This document shows, piece by piece, positions 46,068 to 57,225 of a stretch of 64,000 nt of DNA. The DNA is from Ferrimonas kyonanensis DSM 18153. GTDB taxonomy: Bacteria > Pseudomonadota > Gammaproteobacteria > Enterobacterales > Shewanellaceae. The first letter of the stretch is position 1, and each line of letters begins with the position of its first letter. The position numbers and the translations under genes are program-made. The notes beneath the pieces were generated by a model. It saw only the letters and a program-made list of their open reading frames with translations. It did no database searches and was not told where the DNA came from. The stretch covers positions 62,001 through 126,000 of the forward strand of contig NZ_KE384363.1 of NCBI RefSeq assembly GCF_000425405.1, in the 5' to 3' direction.

Positions 46068-47171
46068 ATGTCAGATAACCGTTCCAAGAAGGTGATCGTC
46101 GGCATGTCCGGCGGCGTTGATTCCTCCGTGTCTGCCTACCTGCTGATGCAGCAGGGCTATCAGGTCGAAGGCCTGTTTATGAAAAACTGGGAAGAGGACG
46201 ATACCGATGAGTATTGTGCCGCCGCCCAGGATCTGGCCGATGCCCAGGCGGTGTGTGACAAGCTGGGAATCACTCTGCACAGCATCAACTTTGCTGCCGA
46301 ATACTGGGACAACGTGTTCGAGTACTTCCTCGAGGAGTACAAGGCGGGTCGTACCCCCAACCCAGACATCATGTGCAACAAAGAGATCAAATTTAAGGCG
46401 TTCCTGGAGTTCTCTGCCGAGGCGCTGGGGGCCGATTACATCGCCATGGGTCACTACGTCCGCCGCCGTCAAGCCGCCGACGGCCGCTTTGAAATGCTGC
46501 GGGGCCTGGACGGCAACAAAGATCAAAGCTACTTCCTGTATACCCTGAGTAGCGAGCAGGTCGGGCAAACCCTGTTCCCCGTCGGCGATCTCGAAAAACC
46601 GGAAGTGCGCCGCATCGCCGAAGAACAAGGGCTGGTCACCGCCGGTAAAAAAGACAGCACCGGCATCTGCTTTATTGGCGAGCGCAAATTCACCGACTTC
46701 CTGGCCCAGTACCTGCCCGCCCAGCCCGGCGACATCGAAACCGTGGACGGCGAGTGCATCGGTACCCACCAGGGGTTGATGTACCACACCCTGGGCCAAC
46801 GCAAAGGGCTGGGCATCGGCGGCATGAAAGAGTCTGGCGCCGAGCCCTGGTATGTGGTCGACAAAGACCTGAAACGCAACGTGTTGGTGGTGGCTCAAGG
46901 TGCCGATCATCCAAGGCTGTTCTCCACCGGCCTGGTGGCCAACCAGCTGCACTGGGTCGACCGCCTCGGTCCCGCCGACGGCAGCAAATTAAGCGTTAAA
47001 ACCCGTTATCGCCAACAAGATATTCCTTGTTCCATCAAGGTATTGGATAATGGCGATCTTGAAGTCCTGTTTGACGAGCCGGTCTCCTCCGTGACTCCGG
47101 GCCAGTCTGCCGTGTTCTACGACGGCGACGTGTGCCTGGGCGGTGGCATTATCGACGCAGTCATTCGTTAA
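46068..47171 (+). CDS. mnmA: tRNA-specific 2-thiouridylase MnmA
   Basis: Thiolates U34 of Lys, Glu and Gln tRNAs with sulfur from the Tus relay, about 368 residues. The PP-loop [10 protein letters not shown], catalytic Cys in [12 protein letters not shown] and second Cys in [12 protein letters not shown] are intact. ATG 46068 is used, though GTG 46062 has better ribosome binding site spacing. Eleven bases separate it from hflD. Confidence 0.96.
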   Translation: MSDNRSKKVIVGMSGGVDSSVSAYLLMQQGYQVEGLFMKNWEEDDTDEYCAAAQDLADAQAVCDKLGITLHSINFAAEYWDNVFEYFLEEYKAGRTPNPDIMCNKEIKFKAFLEFSAEALGADYIAMGHYVRRRQAADGRFEMLRGLDGNKDQSYFLYTLSSEQVGQTLFPVGDLEKPEVRRIAEEQGLVTAGKKDSTGICFIGERKFTDFLAQYLPAQPGDIETVDGECIGTHQGLMYHTLGQRKGLGIGGMKESGAEPWYVVDKDLKRNVLVVAQGADHPRLFSTGLVANQLHWVDRLGPADGSKLSVKTRYRQQDIPCSIKVLDNGDLEVLFDEPVSSVTPGQSAVFYDGDVCLGGGIIDAVIR

Positions 47172-47182
47172 CGGAAACTGAG

Positions 47183-47794
47183 ATGCAAGAGAACCTGCAA
47201 GCACGCACCATGGCTTTTGCCGCCCTGACCCAGGCCATCTGGCAGGTGCAACAGCTGTCCCGCTATGGCCGGGTGGACGACGACGCCATGGCCATGAGCC
47301 TGAACGCCATCCTGATCACCGATCCGGACAACCCGGAGGACGTGTACGATCGCGACCGCCTCAACGCCGGCTATCGCACCCTGGTGGACCAGATTGGCGA
47401 CGGCAACCGCAAAGACGTCGATTTGACTCGCTACATCGTTGGCATCATGGCGCTGGAACGCAAGCTGGCCAAGAATCCGTCGGCCCTGAGCATGCTGAGC
47501 GAGCGCCTGTCCCAGGTAAAACGTCAGCTGCACCACTTTGAGATTACCGATCCCCAGGTGCTGGCCAACCTGTCCTCCATCTACAGTGACGTCATCAGCC
47601 CTCTGGGGGCCAAGATTCAGGTGGTCGGCAACCCGGAGCAGCTGCAGCAGACAGTCAATCAGAACCGCATTCGAGCCCTGTTGCTCGGCGCGATTCGAGC
47701 GGCGGTGTTATGGCGACAACTGGGCGGAAAACGGCGGCAGCTGATGTTTGCCCGCAGCGCCATGGTCAAGACCGCCATGCAGGCGATTAAATAG
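47183..47794 (+). CDS. hflD: high-frequency lysogenisation protein HflD homologue
   Basis: Alpha-helical membrane-associated protein of 203 residues (DUF489). In E. coli it binds lambda CII and lies between mnmA and purB, the same place as here. It has [17 protein letters not shown] near the start and [29 protein letters not shown] at the end. Its cellular role without lambda is unclear. ATG 47183 has GGAAA upstream. Confidence 0.92.
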   Translation: MQENLQARTMAFAALTQAIWQVQQLSRYGRVDDDAMAMSLNAILITDPDNPEDVYDRDRLNAGYRTLVDQIGDGNRKDVDLTRYIVGIMALERKLAKNPSALSMLSERLSQVKRQLHHFEITDPQVLANLSSIYSDVISPLGAKIQVVGNPEQLQQTVNQNRIRALLLGAIRAAVLWRQLGGKRRQLMFARSAMVKTAMQAIK

Positions 47795-47803
47795 AATACT
47801 CAT

Positions 47804-47836
47804 AAGATGCGCCGGGCTCCCTCGGCGCATCTTCAT
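47804..47836 (+). terminator. hairpin between hflD and purB
   Basis: GATGCGCCG / CGGCGCATC nine-base stem with an eight-base loop, followed by TTCATTATAA. The weak U-run makes it a partial terminator at best. Confidence 0.55.
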
Positions 47837-47841
47837 TATAA

Positions 47842-49266
<1,425 letters not shown>

Positions 49267-49283
49267 CCTGCCGCACTGCCGTC

Positions 49284-49313
49284 AACGCCACCGCTAAGGT
49301 GGCGTTTTTCTTT
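49284..49313 (+). terminator. purB terminator
   Basis: AACGCCACC / GGTGGCGTT stem with a five-base loop and a following T-run, 18 bases after the purB stop. Confidence 0.88.
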
Positions 49314-49375
49314 CCTCATTCCATTAAAAACTTCGTCTAGGCTAAACAGAACGCTTTTTTTCATCGGAGCCCCAG

Positions 49376-50407
49376 ATGAACTCCCTGAAGCCTCTGCTGT
49401 TTAGCCTGCCGCTACTGCTCGCCTGCTCCCCGGAACCGCAACCACAACGCGCCGCCGCCGTCAGGCCGGTAAAGCTGTTCACCATCACCGACGCCCAGCG
49501 CAACCAAGTCTATGAATTTCCTGCCGTGGTGGACGCTTCCCGGGACGCCGCCCTGAGTTTTCAGGTCAGTGGCCTGCTCAAGGAGCTCAACATCATCGAG
49601 GCTCAACAGGTTCAGGAAGGTGAACTGCTGGCCAAGCTGGACCAGCGGGATTTCCTCAATAAGCTGGCGTCGGCTCAGGCGGAGTATGACAACGCCGAGC
49701 GGGAATACCGACGACTGGAGCAAGTGGCCTCCAAGGGACTGATCTCCCAAAGTGATCTCACCAAGCAGCTCTCCGCCCGCGACATAGCCAAAGCCAACCT
49801 GGGGATCGCACAGAAGGCCCTGGATGACAGCGTACTGCACGCGCCCTTCTCTGGCACCATCGCCCAGGTGCCGGTAATCAACCTACAGAACATCACTGCC
49901 GGAGAGCTGGTGGCTAAATTAATCGACACCCAGGAACTTGAGGTAAATTTCAATGTTCCCTCCAGGCTGATTAAGTCCGGCCAGCCACCCAAAGTTGAGG
50001 TGATCATCAATGCCGACCCGGAGCGACGCTACACCGCCCGATTCAAGGAAATTGGCCTGATTGCCGACCCCAGTTCCCAGACCTATCCGGTTACCTGGCT
50101 GTTCACCCCACCGAAGGGCAAACTGATACTGCCTGGCATGCTGGCCACGGTCGAAGCCTCGCCCCCCGGAGCTGGCAGCACTACTCTGGCCATCCCGCTG
50201 GAGGCGGTTCAGCAGCAGGGAACCCAAACCTATGTGTGGCTCTACCAGCAGCAGAGCGGCTCCGTCATCCGCCGGGATATCCAGGTCTCCGATGGTGTGG
50301 GTGACCTGGTGCCAGTCAGTGCGGGACTGGCCATCGGCGATACCATAGTTGCTGCCGGCGGCGCCTATCTGGCGGAGGGGATGGAGGTGAAACCATGGCA
50401 GGATTGA
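49376..50407 (+). CDS. RND efflux periplasmic adaptor (membrane fusion protein), lipoprotein
   Basis: AcrA/MexA-type adaptor of 343 residues. A lipobox LLAC places the acylated Cys near residue 17. It has barrel-sandwich halves around VDASRDAALSFQVSGLLKEL and APFSGTIAQVPV, with a short coiled-coil hairpin (about 95-145) carrying Q/E/R-rich heptads. It bridges the pump to an outer-membrane channel, which is not encoded here. It overlaps the pump gene by 13 bases. Substrate unknown. Confidence 0.93.
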   Translation: MNSLKPLLFSLPLLLACSPEPQPQRAAAVRPVKLFTITDAQRNQVYEFPAVVDASRDAALSFQVSGLLKELNIIEAQQVQEGELLAKLDQRDFLNKLASAQAEYDNAEREYRRLEQVASKGLISQSDLTKQLSARDIAKANLGIAQKALDDSVLHAPFSGTIAQVPVINLQNITAGELVAKLIDTQELEVNFNVPSRLIKSGQPPKVEVIINADPERRYTARFKEIGLIADPSSQTYPVTWLFTPPKGKLILPGMLATVEASPPGAGSTTLAIPLEAVQQQGTQTYVWLYQQQSGSVIRRDIQVSDGVGDLVPVSAGLAIGDTIVAAGGAYLAEGMEVKPWQD

Positions 50408-53400
50408 ACCTGGCAGAGTTCAGCATTCGCAACAAGGTCTTCAGCGTTATCCTGATTATCCTGGTGTGCATGGGAGGCTGGAACGCCTACCAGGAGATGC
50501 CCCGGCTGGAGGACCCCGACTTCACCATTCGAGAAGCACCGGTGATCACACTTTACCCCGGCGCCAGCCCCGAGGAGGTGGCCGAAGAGGTCACCGATCC
50601 TCTGGAGCAGGCGATTCAGGAGATGCAGGAAGTGGACTACCTGGAGTCCACCTCATCGGACGGGGTATCGGAGATCAAGGTCAACATCAAATATGAATTC
50701 TCCAAGAGCAAAGACGCCCTGAGTCTGGTGTGGACCAAGCTGCGCAACAAGGTGCGCGATGCCCAAACCGACCTGCCCCCTGGCACCTACGAATCTGTAG
50801 TGGTGGATGACTTTGGCGACGTCTACGGCCTCTATTACCTGATCACTGGCCAGGGATTTTCCGATGCGGAATTGCGTCGCTACGCCAAGCAGTTGCAGAG
50901 CGAACTGCTGCAAGTGGAGGATGTGGCCAAGGTGAGCCTGGGCGGGGAACGCAGTGAGGGAATCTATGTGGAGATCTCCCGGGCCCATGCCACCGCCCTG
51001 GGACTTAATATCAACAATATCTACGCCACTCTGGAGAGCCAGAATACCGTCAGCAGCGCCGGTGACGTCAAGATTGGCGATAAACGGGTAATCATCTACC
51101 CCAGTGGCAACATCGATTCGGTGGAGTCCATTCGCAACCTTCAGGTCTCCTCCACCGCAGATGGCCAGGTGGTCTACCTCAAGGACATCGCCAATGTCTG
51201 GCGCGGCTATCAGACCCCCAGGGATCACAGCTACCGCTTCAATGGCCAGCCTGCCGTCGCCATGGGGATCTCAGCGGTTCAGGGTAGCAACATCGTCAAG
51301 GTGGGCCAAGCGATAGACGCCAAGCTGGCGGATGCGGAAAGCCGCCGCCCCTGGGGCATGGAGGTCAACCAGTTCTACCATCAAGGGCAAGAGGTGGCGG
51401 CTTCTGTGCAGGGGTTTGTGGCCAACGTGCTTATCGCACTGGTGATTGTGGTGGTGACCCTGCTGCTGTTTATGGGCCTGAAGTCCGCTGCGGTGATCGG
51501 CGCCATCTTGCTGCTGACCATCGCCGCCACCCTGGCCACCATGCACATCAGCGGCATCCCCATGCACCGCATCTCATTGGGGGCATTGATCATCGCCCTG
51601 GGAATGATGGTCGACAATGCCATTGTGGTCACCGAAGGAATACTGGTGGGGATGCAGCGAGGCACAAAAAAACTGGCCATAGCCAAAAACATCGTTACCC
51701 AGACCCAGTGGCCATTGCTGGGAGGCACCCTGGTGGGCATCATCGCCTTTGCCCCCATCGGCTTCGCGCCCGGCGACACCGCCGAGTACACCGGCCACCT
51801 GTTCTGGGTGATCCTCATCTCCCTGCTCTACAGCTGGCTGTTTGCCCTGACCCTGACGCCCCTGTTTTGCTACTGGCTGTTTAAAGAGCAATCACCGGAC
51901 AGTGATGCCAATGCTGGCGACGGTGCCTTTACCCGAGCCTATAAGTCCAGCCTGACACTGGCCCTGAAGCTACGTCTGTTGGTGTGTGCCGGAGTGGTGG
52001 CGCTGTTCATCGCATCGGTATGGGGCTTTCAGTTCGTCAAGGACGGCTTCTTCCCCGCCTCCACCACGCCTCAGATGGTGGTGGATTACTGGCTGCCCCA
52101 GGGGAGTGACATCGAACGCACTTACCAAGACTTGGCCGCGGTCGAAACCTTTATTCTGCAACAGCAAGGGGTGAAGTCGGTCAACGCCACCATAGGTGCA
52201 GGAGGCCTTCGCTACATGCTGGTGTACTCGCCGGAATCGGAAAACAGCGCCTACGGCCAGCTGCTGGTGCGCCTGGATGACTATCGGCGCAACGATACCC
52301 TGATCCCCAGGATTCAGAATTACATTGACCAAAACTTCCCCAATGCTCAGGCCAAGGTGTGGCGCTTTGTACTGGGGCCAGGAGGTGGCTCCAAGATCGA
52401 AGCCACCTTCAAGGGACCTGACCGGGCCGTACTCAGGCAACTGGCGGATCGAGCCAAGGCCATCATGATTGCCGATGGCGGCGCCATCGCCATCAAGGAT
52501 GACTGGCGCCAACCGGTTAGCGTCATTGAACCCATCTACTCAGAATCGGAAGCCCGGCGAGCCGGCATCAATCGGGAAGACCTGGCCATGGCGCTGTTGA
52601 CTAACTTCTCCGGCCGGCAGATCGGCACCTTTCGAGAATTTGATGATCTTATCCCCATCTTCGCCCGGGCGCCGGCACTGGAACGAGTCGGCATCAAGGG
52701 CATCCAAAATATTCAGGTACTGAGTGCCAGCACCGGCCAGACCGTACCCATTGCTCAAGTGGTTGAAGAGTTTCGCACTATCTGGCGTGACGGGCAGATA
52801 AAGCGAGAAGACAGGCTGTGGACCATCAAGGCCCAGAGCGACCCACTCCCCGGGGAGCTGGCATCGGATCTGCTTACTCGCATCAGGGCTCAGGTGGAGG
52901 CGATCCCCCTGCCCAACGGCTACAGTCTGGAGTGGGATGGAGAATTTGGCGATTCCACAGAATCTCAGCAGGACCTGGCCTCAGTGATTCCTCTCGGGGT
53001 GATGTTTATGGTCGTCATCGTGTTTGTGCTGTTCGGCACCGTTCGCCAACCGGTGATCATCTGGCTGGTGGTGCCACTGTCCCTGATCGGGGTGGTGGCC
53101 GGCCTGCTTGCCACCTCTACACCCATGGAGTTCATGGGGATCCTGGGGCTGCTCTCCCTCTCCGGTTTGCTGATCAAAAACGCCATCGTCCTGGTGGATC
53201 AAATTGATCTGGAGATTGCGGAGGGCAAAGCCCCCTATCAAGCGGTCATCGACGCCTCCGCCAGCCGGGTCCGGCCGGTGATGATGGGGGCCCTGACCAC
53301 GGTACTCGGGGTACTGCCGCTGTTTTTTGACGCCTTCTTTCGCTCCATGTCTGTGGTCCTGGTCGGCGGACTGTCGTTTGCGACCCTGCTGACGCTAATC

Positions 53401-53454
53401 CTGATTCCCGTGTTGTACGCCCTGTTTTTCAACATTCGAACCCCCGCCCCCTGA
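50395..53454 (+). CDS. RND-family efflux pump, inner-membrane permease
   Basis: Twelve-helix proton-driven pump of 1019 residues related to AcrB. In TM4 the proton-relay pair reads Asp407-Asn408 (GMMVDNAIVVTEG), not Asp-Asp as in AcrB; the relay Lys (LSGLLIKNAIVL) and Arg (SRVRPVMMGALTT) are kept. Two large periplasmic loops are present. Substrate unknown; no local regulator or TolC is seen. It lies between purB and roxA where E. coli has phoPQ. Confidence 0.93.
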   Translation: MAGLNLAEFSIRNKVFSVILIILVCMGGWNAYQEMPRLEDPDFTIREAPVITLYPGASPEEVAEEVTDPLEQAIQEMQEVDYLESTSSDGVSEIKVNIKYEFSKSKDALSLVWTKLRNKVRDAQTDLPPGTYESVVVDDFGDVYGLYYLITGQGFSDAELRRYAKQLQSELLQVEDVAKVSLGGERSEGIYVEISRAHATALGLNINNIYATLESQNTVSSAGDVKIGDKRVIIYPSGNIDSVESIRNLQVSSTADGQVVYLKDIANVWRGYQTPRDHSYRFNGQPAVAMGISAVQGSNIVKVGQAIDAKLADAESRRPWGMEVNQFYHQGQEVAASVQGFVANVLIALVIVVVTLLLFMGLKSAAVIGAILLLTIAATLATMHISGIPMHRISLGALIIALGMMVDNAIVVTEGILVGMQRGTKKLAIAKNIVTQTQWPLLGGTLVGIIAFAPIGFAPGDTAEYTGHLFWVILISLLYSWLFALTLTPLFCYWLFKEQSPDSDANAGDGAFTRAYKSSLTLALKLRLLVCAGVVALFIASVWGFQFVKDGFFPASTTPQMVVDYWLPQGSDIERTYQDLAAVETFILQQQGVKSVNATIGAGGLRYMLVYSPESENSAYGQLLVRLDDYRRNDTLIPRIQNYIDQNFPNAQAKVWRFVLGPGGGSKIEATFKGPDRAVLRQLADRAKAIMIADGGAIAIKDDWRQPVSVIEPIYSESEARRAGINREDLAMALLTNFSGRQIGTFREFDDLIPIFARAPALERVGIKGIQNIQVLSASTGQTVPIAQVVEEFRTIWRDGQIKREDRLWTIKAQSDPLPGELASDLLTRIRAQVEAIPLPNGYSLEWDGEFGDSTESQQDLASVIPLGVMFMVVIVFVLFGTVRQPVIIWLVVPLSLIGVVAGLLATSTPMEFMGILGLLSLSGLLIKNAIVLVDQIDLEIAEGKAPYQAVIDASASRVRPVMMGALTTVLGVLPLFFDAFFRSMSVVLVGGLSFATLLTLILIPVLYALFFNIRTPAP

Positions 53455-53508
53455 GCGTGTATAATCCGGGCCTGCCAAGCTGGCCCGGACTCTTTCTCAA
53501 GGACACCT

Positions 53509-54642
53509 ATGTACTCGCTGCAACCTGACGCCCTCGACGCCATTCGCCACCATTGGCAACAGCGGCCGCTGTATATCCCCGCCGCCTTTGCCGATTTCAT
53601 CGACCCGCTGGAGCCGGATGAACTGGCCGGCGTGGCTCTGGAGGAAACCGCCAGCAGCCGCGTCATCATTCAACAGCAGGGTCAGTGGCGCGCCGAACCC
53701 GGACCGATTGAGGATTTCAGCCGCTTCGGCGACCAAGGCTGGCAACTGCTGGTGCAGGCCGTGAACCACTTTGTTCCCGCCGCCGCCGAGCTGGCCAGCG
53801 CATTTCGCTTCCTGCCGGACTGGCGCTTTGACGACCTGATGGTTTCTTTTGCCGCCCCCGGAGGCGGCGTCGGCCCCCATGTCGATAACTACGACGTCTT
53901 CATCATTCAGGGCCAGGGCCGGCGCCGTTGGCAGGTGGGCAACCGTGGCCCCCATCGCCCCAGAGCGGGACACAGCACCATGGCACTGGTGGAGGATTTT
54001 GACGCCATCATCGATGTGGAGATGGCTCCGGGCGACCTGCTGTATATTCCGCCGGGCTACCCCCACTGCGGTCAGACTCTGGTGCCCTCCCTCTCCTACT
54101 CGGTGGGGTTTCGGGCTCCCAGTCAACAGGAGCTCATCAGCCAATTGGCTGACTGCCTGCAGGACCAGGACCTGGGCAAGCGCCGATTTATCTCCAACAG
54201 CGAGCCGGCCCAACCGCAGCGCATCAGCCAGGCGCACCAACAGGGTATGGCCAAGCTGATCAGCCAACTGGTGGCCGATACGGCCACCCTGGGGCCGATG
54301 CTCGGCACCCTGCTCAGCCAAAACCGCTTCGAGCTGGATCTGCAGCCACTCCAACCCCCATTGTCACTGTCGCAGCTGCAACACGCGCTGCAACAAGGCC
54401 AGCACCTGCAGCGGGTAGGCGGATTAAAGTGCCTGCAACTGGAGGGCGATGACACCAGCCTGTTTCTGGACGGCCAGCGTTGGTGCCTGCCCAACGGCCT
54501 TGCCGATGCCATCACCGATCTGGCCCGGCATCATAAGCTGGAGTTCCCCATGCTAACGCCCCTGCTTAGCAATCCACAGAGCGCCGCCGAATTGCTGCAG
54601 TGGGTCAACCAGGGTTACTGGTATCTGCAAGACAACCACTGA
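53509..54642 (+). CDS. roxA: ribosomal oxygenase, 50S L16 arginine 3-hydroxylase
   Basis: JmjC/cupin 2-oxoglutarate and Fe(II)-dependent oxygenase YcfD/RoxA that hydroxylates an Arg of ribosomal protein L16, 377 residues. The iron triad is His124-x-Asp126 (PHVDNYDVF) and His186 (PPGYPHCG), one residue off E. coli 125/127/187. The C-terminal winged-helix domain is present. An AAGGA site precedes ATG 53509. E. coli ycfD is also in the purB region. Confidence 0.92.
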   Translation: MYSLQPDALDAIRHHWQQRPLYIPAAFADFIDPLEPDELAGVALEETASSRVIIQQQGQWRAEPGPIEDFSRFGDQGWQLLVQAVNHFVPAAAELASAFRFLPDWRFDDLMVSFAAPGGGVGPHVDNYDVFIIQGQGRRRWQVGNRGPHRPRAGHSTMALVEDFDAIIDVEMAPGDLLYIPPGYPHCGQTLVPSLSYSVGFRAPSQQELISQLADCLQDQDLGKRRFISNSEPAQPQRISQAHQQGMAKLISQLVADTATLGPMLGTLLSQNRFELDLQPLQPPLSLSQLQHALQQGQHLQRVGGLKCLQLEGDDTSLFLDGQRWCLPNGLADAITDLARHHKLEFPMLTPLLSNPQSAAELLQWVNQGYWYLQDNH

Positions 54643-54646
54643 GCAC

Positions 54647-54676
54647 AAAAAAAGGGAGCCGCTGGCTCCCGTTTTT
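54647..54676. terminator. bidirectional roxA/DUF2057 terminator
   Basis: GGGAGCC / GGCTCCC stem with a three-base loop, flanked by seven A and five T, between converging genes. Confidence 0.9.
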
Positions 54677-54691
54677 ATCAACCCTGATGGG

Positions 54692-55096
54692 CTAGTCTGC
54701 CAGTAGCGCCACGGCAATGGCGCCGGTGTTGCTGTAGCGCTTTGACGGTACCGCCTGGCCGTTTTGCTCAACCTGGAATTTCAGGTCATGGCCGTACGCC
54801 TCGTAAGTGCGACGGTCTTTTAACGCTATCCGGTACTCCCCTTGATCGGCGTTGAACACCAGATGGATGGGGGCAGAGGTGTAGTGATCATTGGCCTCAG
54901 GATGGCTAATGAAAGGATTGATGTAACGCAGGGTCACCACCTGCTTGCCCTGCCCCAACTCAATGGTTTGTTGCTGCCGAGATACCGCTTCGCCGTTGAC
55001 GTTCATCGCCTCAAATCCCAGTGGCAACTGCAATGTTGCGGCCGAAGTGGTCGCCGAAGCCAGCAGCAGTGCCGCACCAAGCATAAGTTTGTTCAT
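54692..55096 (-). CDS. short DUF2057 (YccT-like) secreted protein
   Basis: Secreted 134-residue protein with a signal peptide (NKLMLGAALLLASATTSA) and the DUF2057 start ATLQLPLGFEAMNVNGE, then QVVTLRYINPF. E. coli YccT is about 220 residues, so this member lacks roughly the last third. The C-terminal NTGAIAVALLAD ends cleanly, and no frame remnant follows before the terminator. A near-consensus CRP site is 88 bases upstream, so catabolite control is likely. Function unknown. ATG 55096 has a GGGAGA site. Confidence 0.75.
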   Translation of the reverse strand: MNKLMLGAALLLASATTSAATLQLPLGFEAMNVNGEAVSRQQQTIELGQGKQVVTLRYINPFISHPEANDHYTSAPIHLVFNADQGEYRIALKDRRTYEAYGHDLKFQVEQNGQAVPSKRYSNTGAIAVALLAD

Positions 55097-55173
55097 GTTA
55101 TCGTCTCCCTGATACCGGTTTGCGGGCCCGGTGTCCGATGCCATCAGGCCCAGTCCCTATTAGATCTAACAGA

Positions 55174-55195
55174 AAATGTGACATTGATCACATTT
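55174..55195. promoter_or_regulatory. near-consensus CRP (cAMP receptor protein) site
   Basis: AAATGTGA and TCACATTT flank a six-base centre: both TGTGA/TCACA half-sites are perfect with correct N6 spacing and the flanking AAA/TTT. It is centred about 88 bases before the DUF2057 start, a usual distance for class I or II activation. Confidence 0.85.
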
Positions 55196-55234
55196 TGATT
55201 TGCAATTAACAGCAGAATCTGAGGCAAATCGCCC

Positions 55235-55252
55235 CAGTCATGACCATGACTG
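55235..55252. promoter_or_regulatory. perfect 18-base palindrome (8+2+8)
   Basis: CAGTCATG-AC-CATGACTG in the DUF2057-fccA intergenic region, about 40 bases upstream of the CRP site. It has the form of a dimeric-regulator operator; the protein is unknown. Confidence 0.55.
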
Positions 55253-55309
55253 ACTGCCAGCAACCGCAATCTCTGCCTTGATACCCATTAGATTGACTAA
55301 CAAACACAG

Positions 55310-55324
55310 TTCATTCTGAATGAA
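55310..55324. promoter_or_regulatory. perfect 15-base palindrome (7+1+7)
   Basis: TTCATTC-T-GAATGAA in the same intergenic region, 58 bases beyond the 18-base palindrome. Possible operator, or chance in AT-rich DNA. Confidence 0.4.
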
Positions 55325-55380
55325 TATGGTAGGAGGTGCAGAGGCGGGATCGATGACGTGGCCATCGGAAAGGAAAGGAT

Positions 55381-55410
55381 AAAAAAAGGGGAGAGCCCAA
55401 AGGCTCTCCC
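55381..55410 (-). terminator. fccA terminator
   Basis: GGGAGAGCC / GGCTCTCCC stem, loop CAAA; read leftwards it ends CCTTTTTTT, 31 bases after the fccA stop. Confidence 0.9.
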
Positions 55411-55440
55411 AAATCGTGCAGGAATTGATTGTTTCAGAGC

Positions 55441-57225
55441 TTACTTGGCGTACTTAGCCGCTTGCTCACCGGCCAGGCGACCGAAGGTGACGATGTCAGA
55501 GATGGCGTTACCACCCAGACGGTTAGCACCGTGAACACCGCCAGTCACTTCACCGGCACCGTACAGGCCAGGAATCACCTTGCCTTCAGCGTTCAGAATC
55601 TCAGACTTGTTGTCGATCTTGACGCCGCCCATGGTGTGGTGAACACCTGGAGTCACTTCGATGGCGTAGTAGCTGCCTTCGTTCAGTGCGCGAGGCAGTT
55701 GAGGACGCTCGAAGTCACTGTCTTTACCGGCTGCAACCAGCTCGTTGTAACGGGCAATGGTCTTCTCCAGGTTGTTACCGTTGATGCCCTGAGAATCTCC
55801 CAGCGCTACGGCAGATGCGTTGCTAGGAACCACACCCAGACCGATGTACTTCTCAATCTTCTTCAGAGAGTGACGTACAGAGTCATCGAAGATCAGGAAG
55901 GCAGTACCGCCGGTTTGCTTCAGAATCGCCGCCGCCGCTTTATCACGGGTGGTGATTTCATTGACGAAACGCTTACCTTCACGGTTAACCAGGATGGCAC
56001 CGTTACCGCGAACCGCTTCGGTTACCATCACACCACCGGCCACAGACAGAGTTGGGTGAGCCTGGATGTACTTCAGGTCAACCATGTCCGCACCCGCTTC
56101 GGCCGCCACGTCCAGACCGTCACCGGTGGCACCAGGTTGGTTGGTGGCTTTAAAGCCTTTCAGCTTAGGATCCAGCTTGGACACGCGTTCGTTGTTCTTA
56201 CCGAAACCACCGGTTGCCAGTACCACGGCGTCGGCTTTCACCCAGTAGTAACCGGTGTACTTACCTTTCACCAGCATGCCTTTCACTTTACCGGCGTCGT
56301 CTTTCAGTACTTCAACACCGCGGCTGTTCATGCGCATGTCGATGCCACGCTTAACGGCGTTATCGTACAGAACCTGAACCACGTGAGCGCCGACACCAGC
56401 ACCACCGGTAGGACGGTGAGTACGGTTTACAGACGCGCCACCCATGCGGCCCACATCGCTCAGGTCGGCACCCATGTTGGTCATCCAGTCAATGGAGCCG
56501 GCAGAGTGCTCTACCAGTACCTTAACAAGGGCAGGATCGTTGATGTTACGGCCACCTTTCATGGTGTCTTTGGTCATCAGCTCGATGCTGTCTTTGATGC
56601 CCTTAGCCGCTTGCTGCTTAGTTTCTGCAGCGTTCATGCCGCCGGCGGCCAGTTTAGCGTTACCACCGATAACCGGCTCTTTCTCAATCAGCATTACCTT
56701 GGCGCCATTATCAAACGCCGATACCGCCGCGGAGAAGCCAGCGCCACCGGAGCCAACAACCAGCACATCGACGGTGTCACGAGGGGCTGCAGCCAGTGCT
56801 GCCTGACGATCGGCCTTGTCTTTGTGCAGCTCGGCGATGCTAGGCTCGTGACGCTCCCACTTGCCGCGGTACGGCATGTCGAAGTCGAAGCTGTGGCAGG
56901 AATCACAGTAGTTCAGAGATTGCTGGTGACCGCTGTGGCAAGAGGTACAGGCTGGCTCACCCGGGAAGTGAGAGTCGTGAGCATTGTAGTGCTCATGCTT
57001 GGTGGTTTCAGCAACCTCTTTCAGGTCACCGTGGCAGGACACACACTGGGCATTTTCATGGCTCAGGTTGTCATCGGACAACTCCATGCTTTCGGTGTGA
57101 CAGGCATCACACTCCATGTTTTCACCATGAAAATCGGCCAGATTATCGGCAGCGAAGGCGCCGGTAGATAGCAGGCCGGACACCAATACCGCACCAATGG
57201 AAAGTGCATATTTGCGAGCGTTCAT
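55441..57225 (-). CDS. fccA: periplasmic flavocytochrome c fumarate reductase
   Basis: Soluble tetraheme flavoprotein of the Shewanella Fcc3 type; reduces fumarate to succinate with electrons from the CymA/quinol pool. Signal peptide of 25 residues, then four CXXCH heme sites (His43, 65, 97, 111 of the precursor), then the FAD domain ([15 protein letters not shown]). After subtracting 25, the active-site residues fall exactly on Fcc3 numbers: His365, Arg402 (proton donor), His504, Arg544. TE in VMVTEAVRG is also kept. This favours fumarate over urocanate. ATG 57225 has an AGGAG site. A porin gene diverges upstream. Confidence 0.95.
   Translation of the reverse strand: MNARKYALSIGAVLVSGLLSTGAFAADNLADFHGENMECDACHTESMELSDDNLSHENAQCVSCHGDLKEVAETTKHEHYNAHDSHFPGEPACTSCHSGHQQSLNYCDSCHSFDFDMPYRGKWERHEPSIAELHKDKADRQAALAAAPRDTVDVLVVGSGGAGFSAAVSAFDNGAKVMLIEKEPVIGGNAKLAAGGMNAAETKQQAAKGIKDSIELMTKDTMKGGRNINDPALVKVLVEHSAGSIDWMTNMGADLSDVGRMGGASVNRTHRPTGGAGVGAHVVQVLYDNAVKRGIDMRMNSRGVEVLKDDAGKVKGMLVKGKYTGYYWVKADAVVLATGGFGKNNERVSKLDPKLKGFKATNQPGATGDGLDVAAEAGADMVDLKYIQAHPTLSVAGGVMVTEAVRGNGAILVNREGKRFVNEITTRDKAAAAILKQTGGTAFLIFDDSVRHSLKKIEKYIGLGVVPSNASAVALGDSQGINGNNLEKTIARYNELVAAGKDSDFERPQLPRALNEGSYYAIEVTPGVHHTMGGVKIDNKSEILNAEGKVIPGLYGAGEVTGGVHGANRLGGNAISDIVTFGRLAGEQAAKYAK

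Larger units (their letters stand above)
55097..55440. other. palindrome-rich intergenic region
   Basis: Non-coding stretch of 344 bases between the DUF2057 gene (leftward) and the end of fccA (leftward). It holds the CRP site, two perfect palindromes and the fccA terminator. No protein-coding frame with a ribosome binding site was recognised; a small RNA is possible but not shown. Confidence 0.6.

Noticed and set aside
55429-57171. Long open frame on the + strand opposite fccA
   Set aside because: It is an antisense shadow: fccA on the other strand has complete family motifs, a signal peptide and a ribosome binding site, while this frame has low-complexity His/Val/Thr content.
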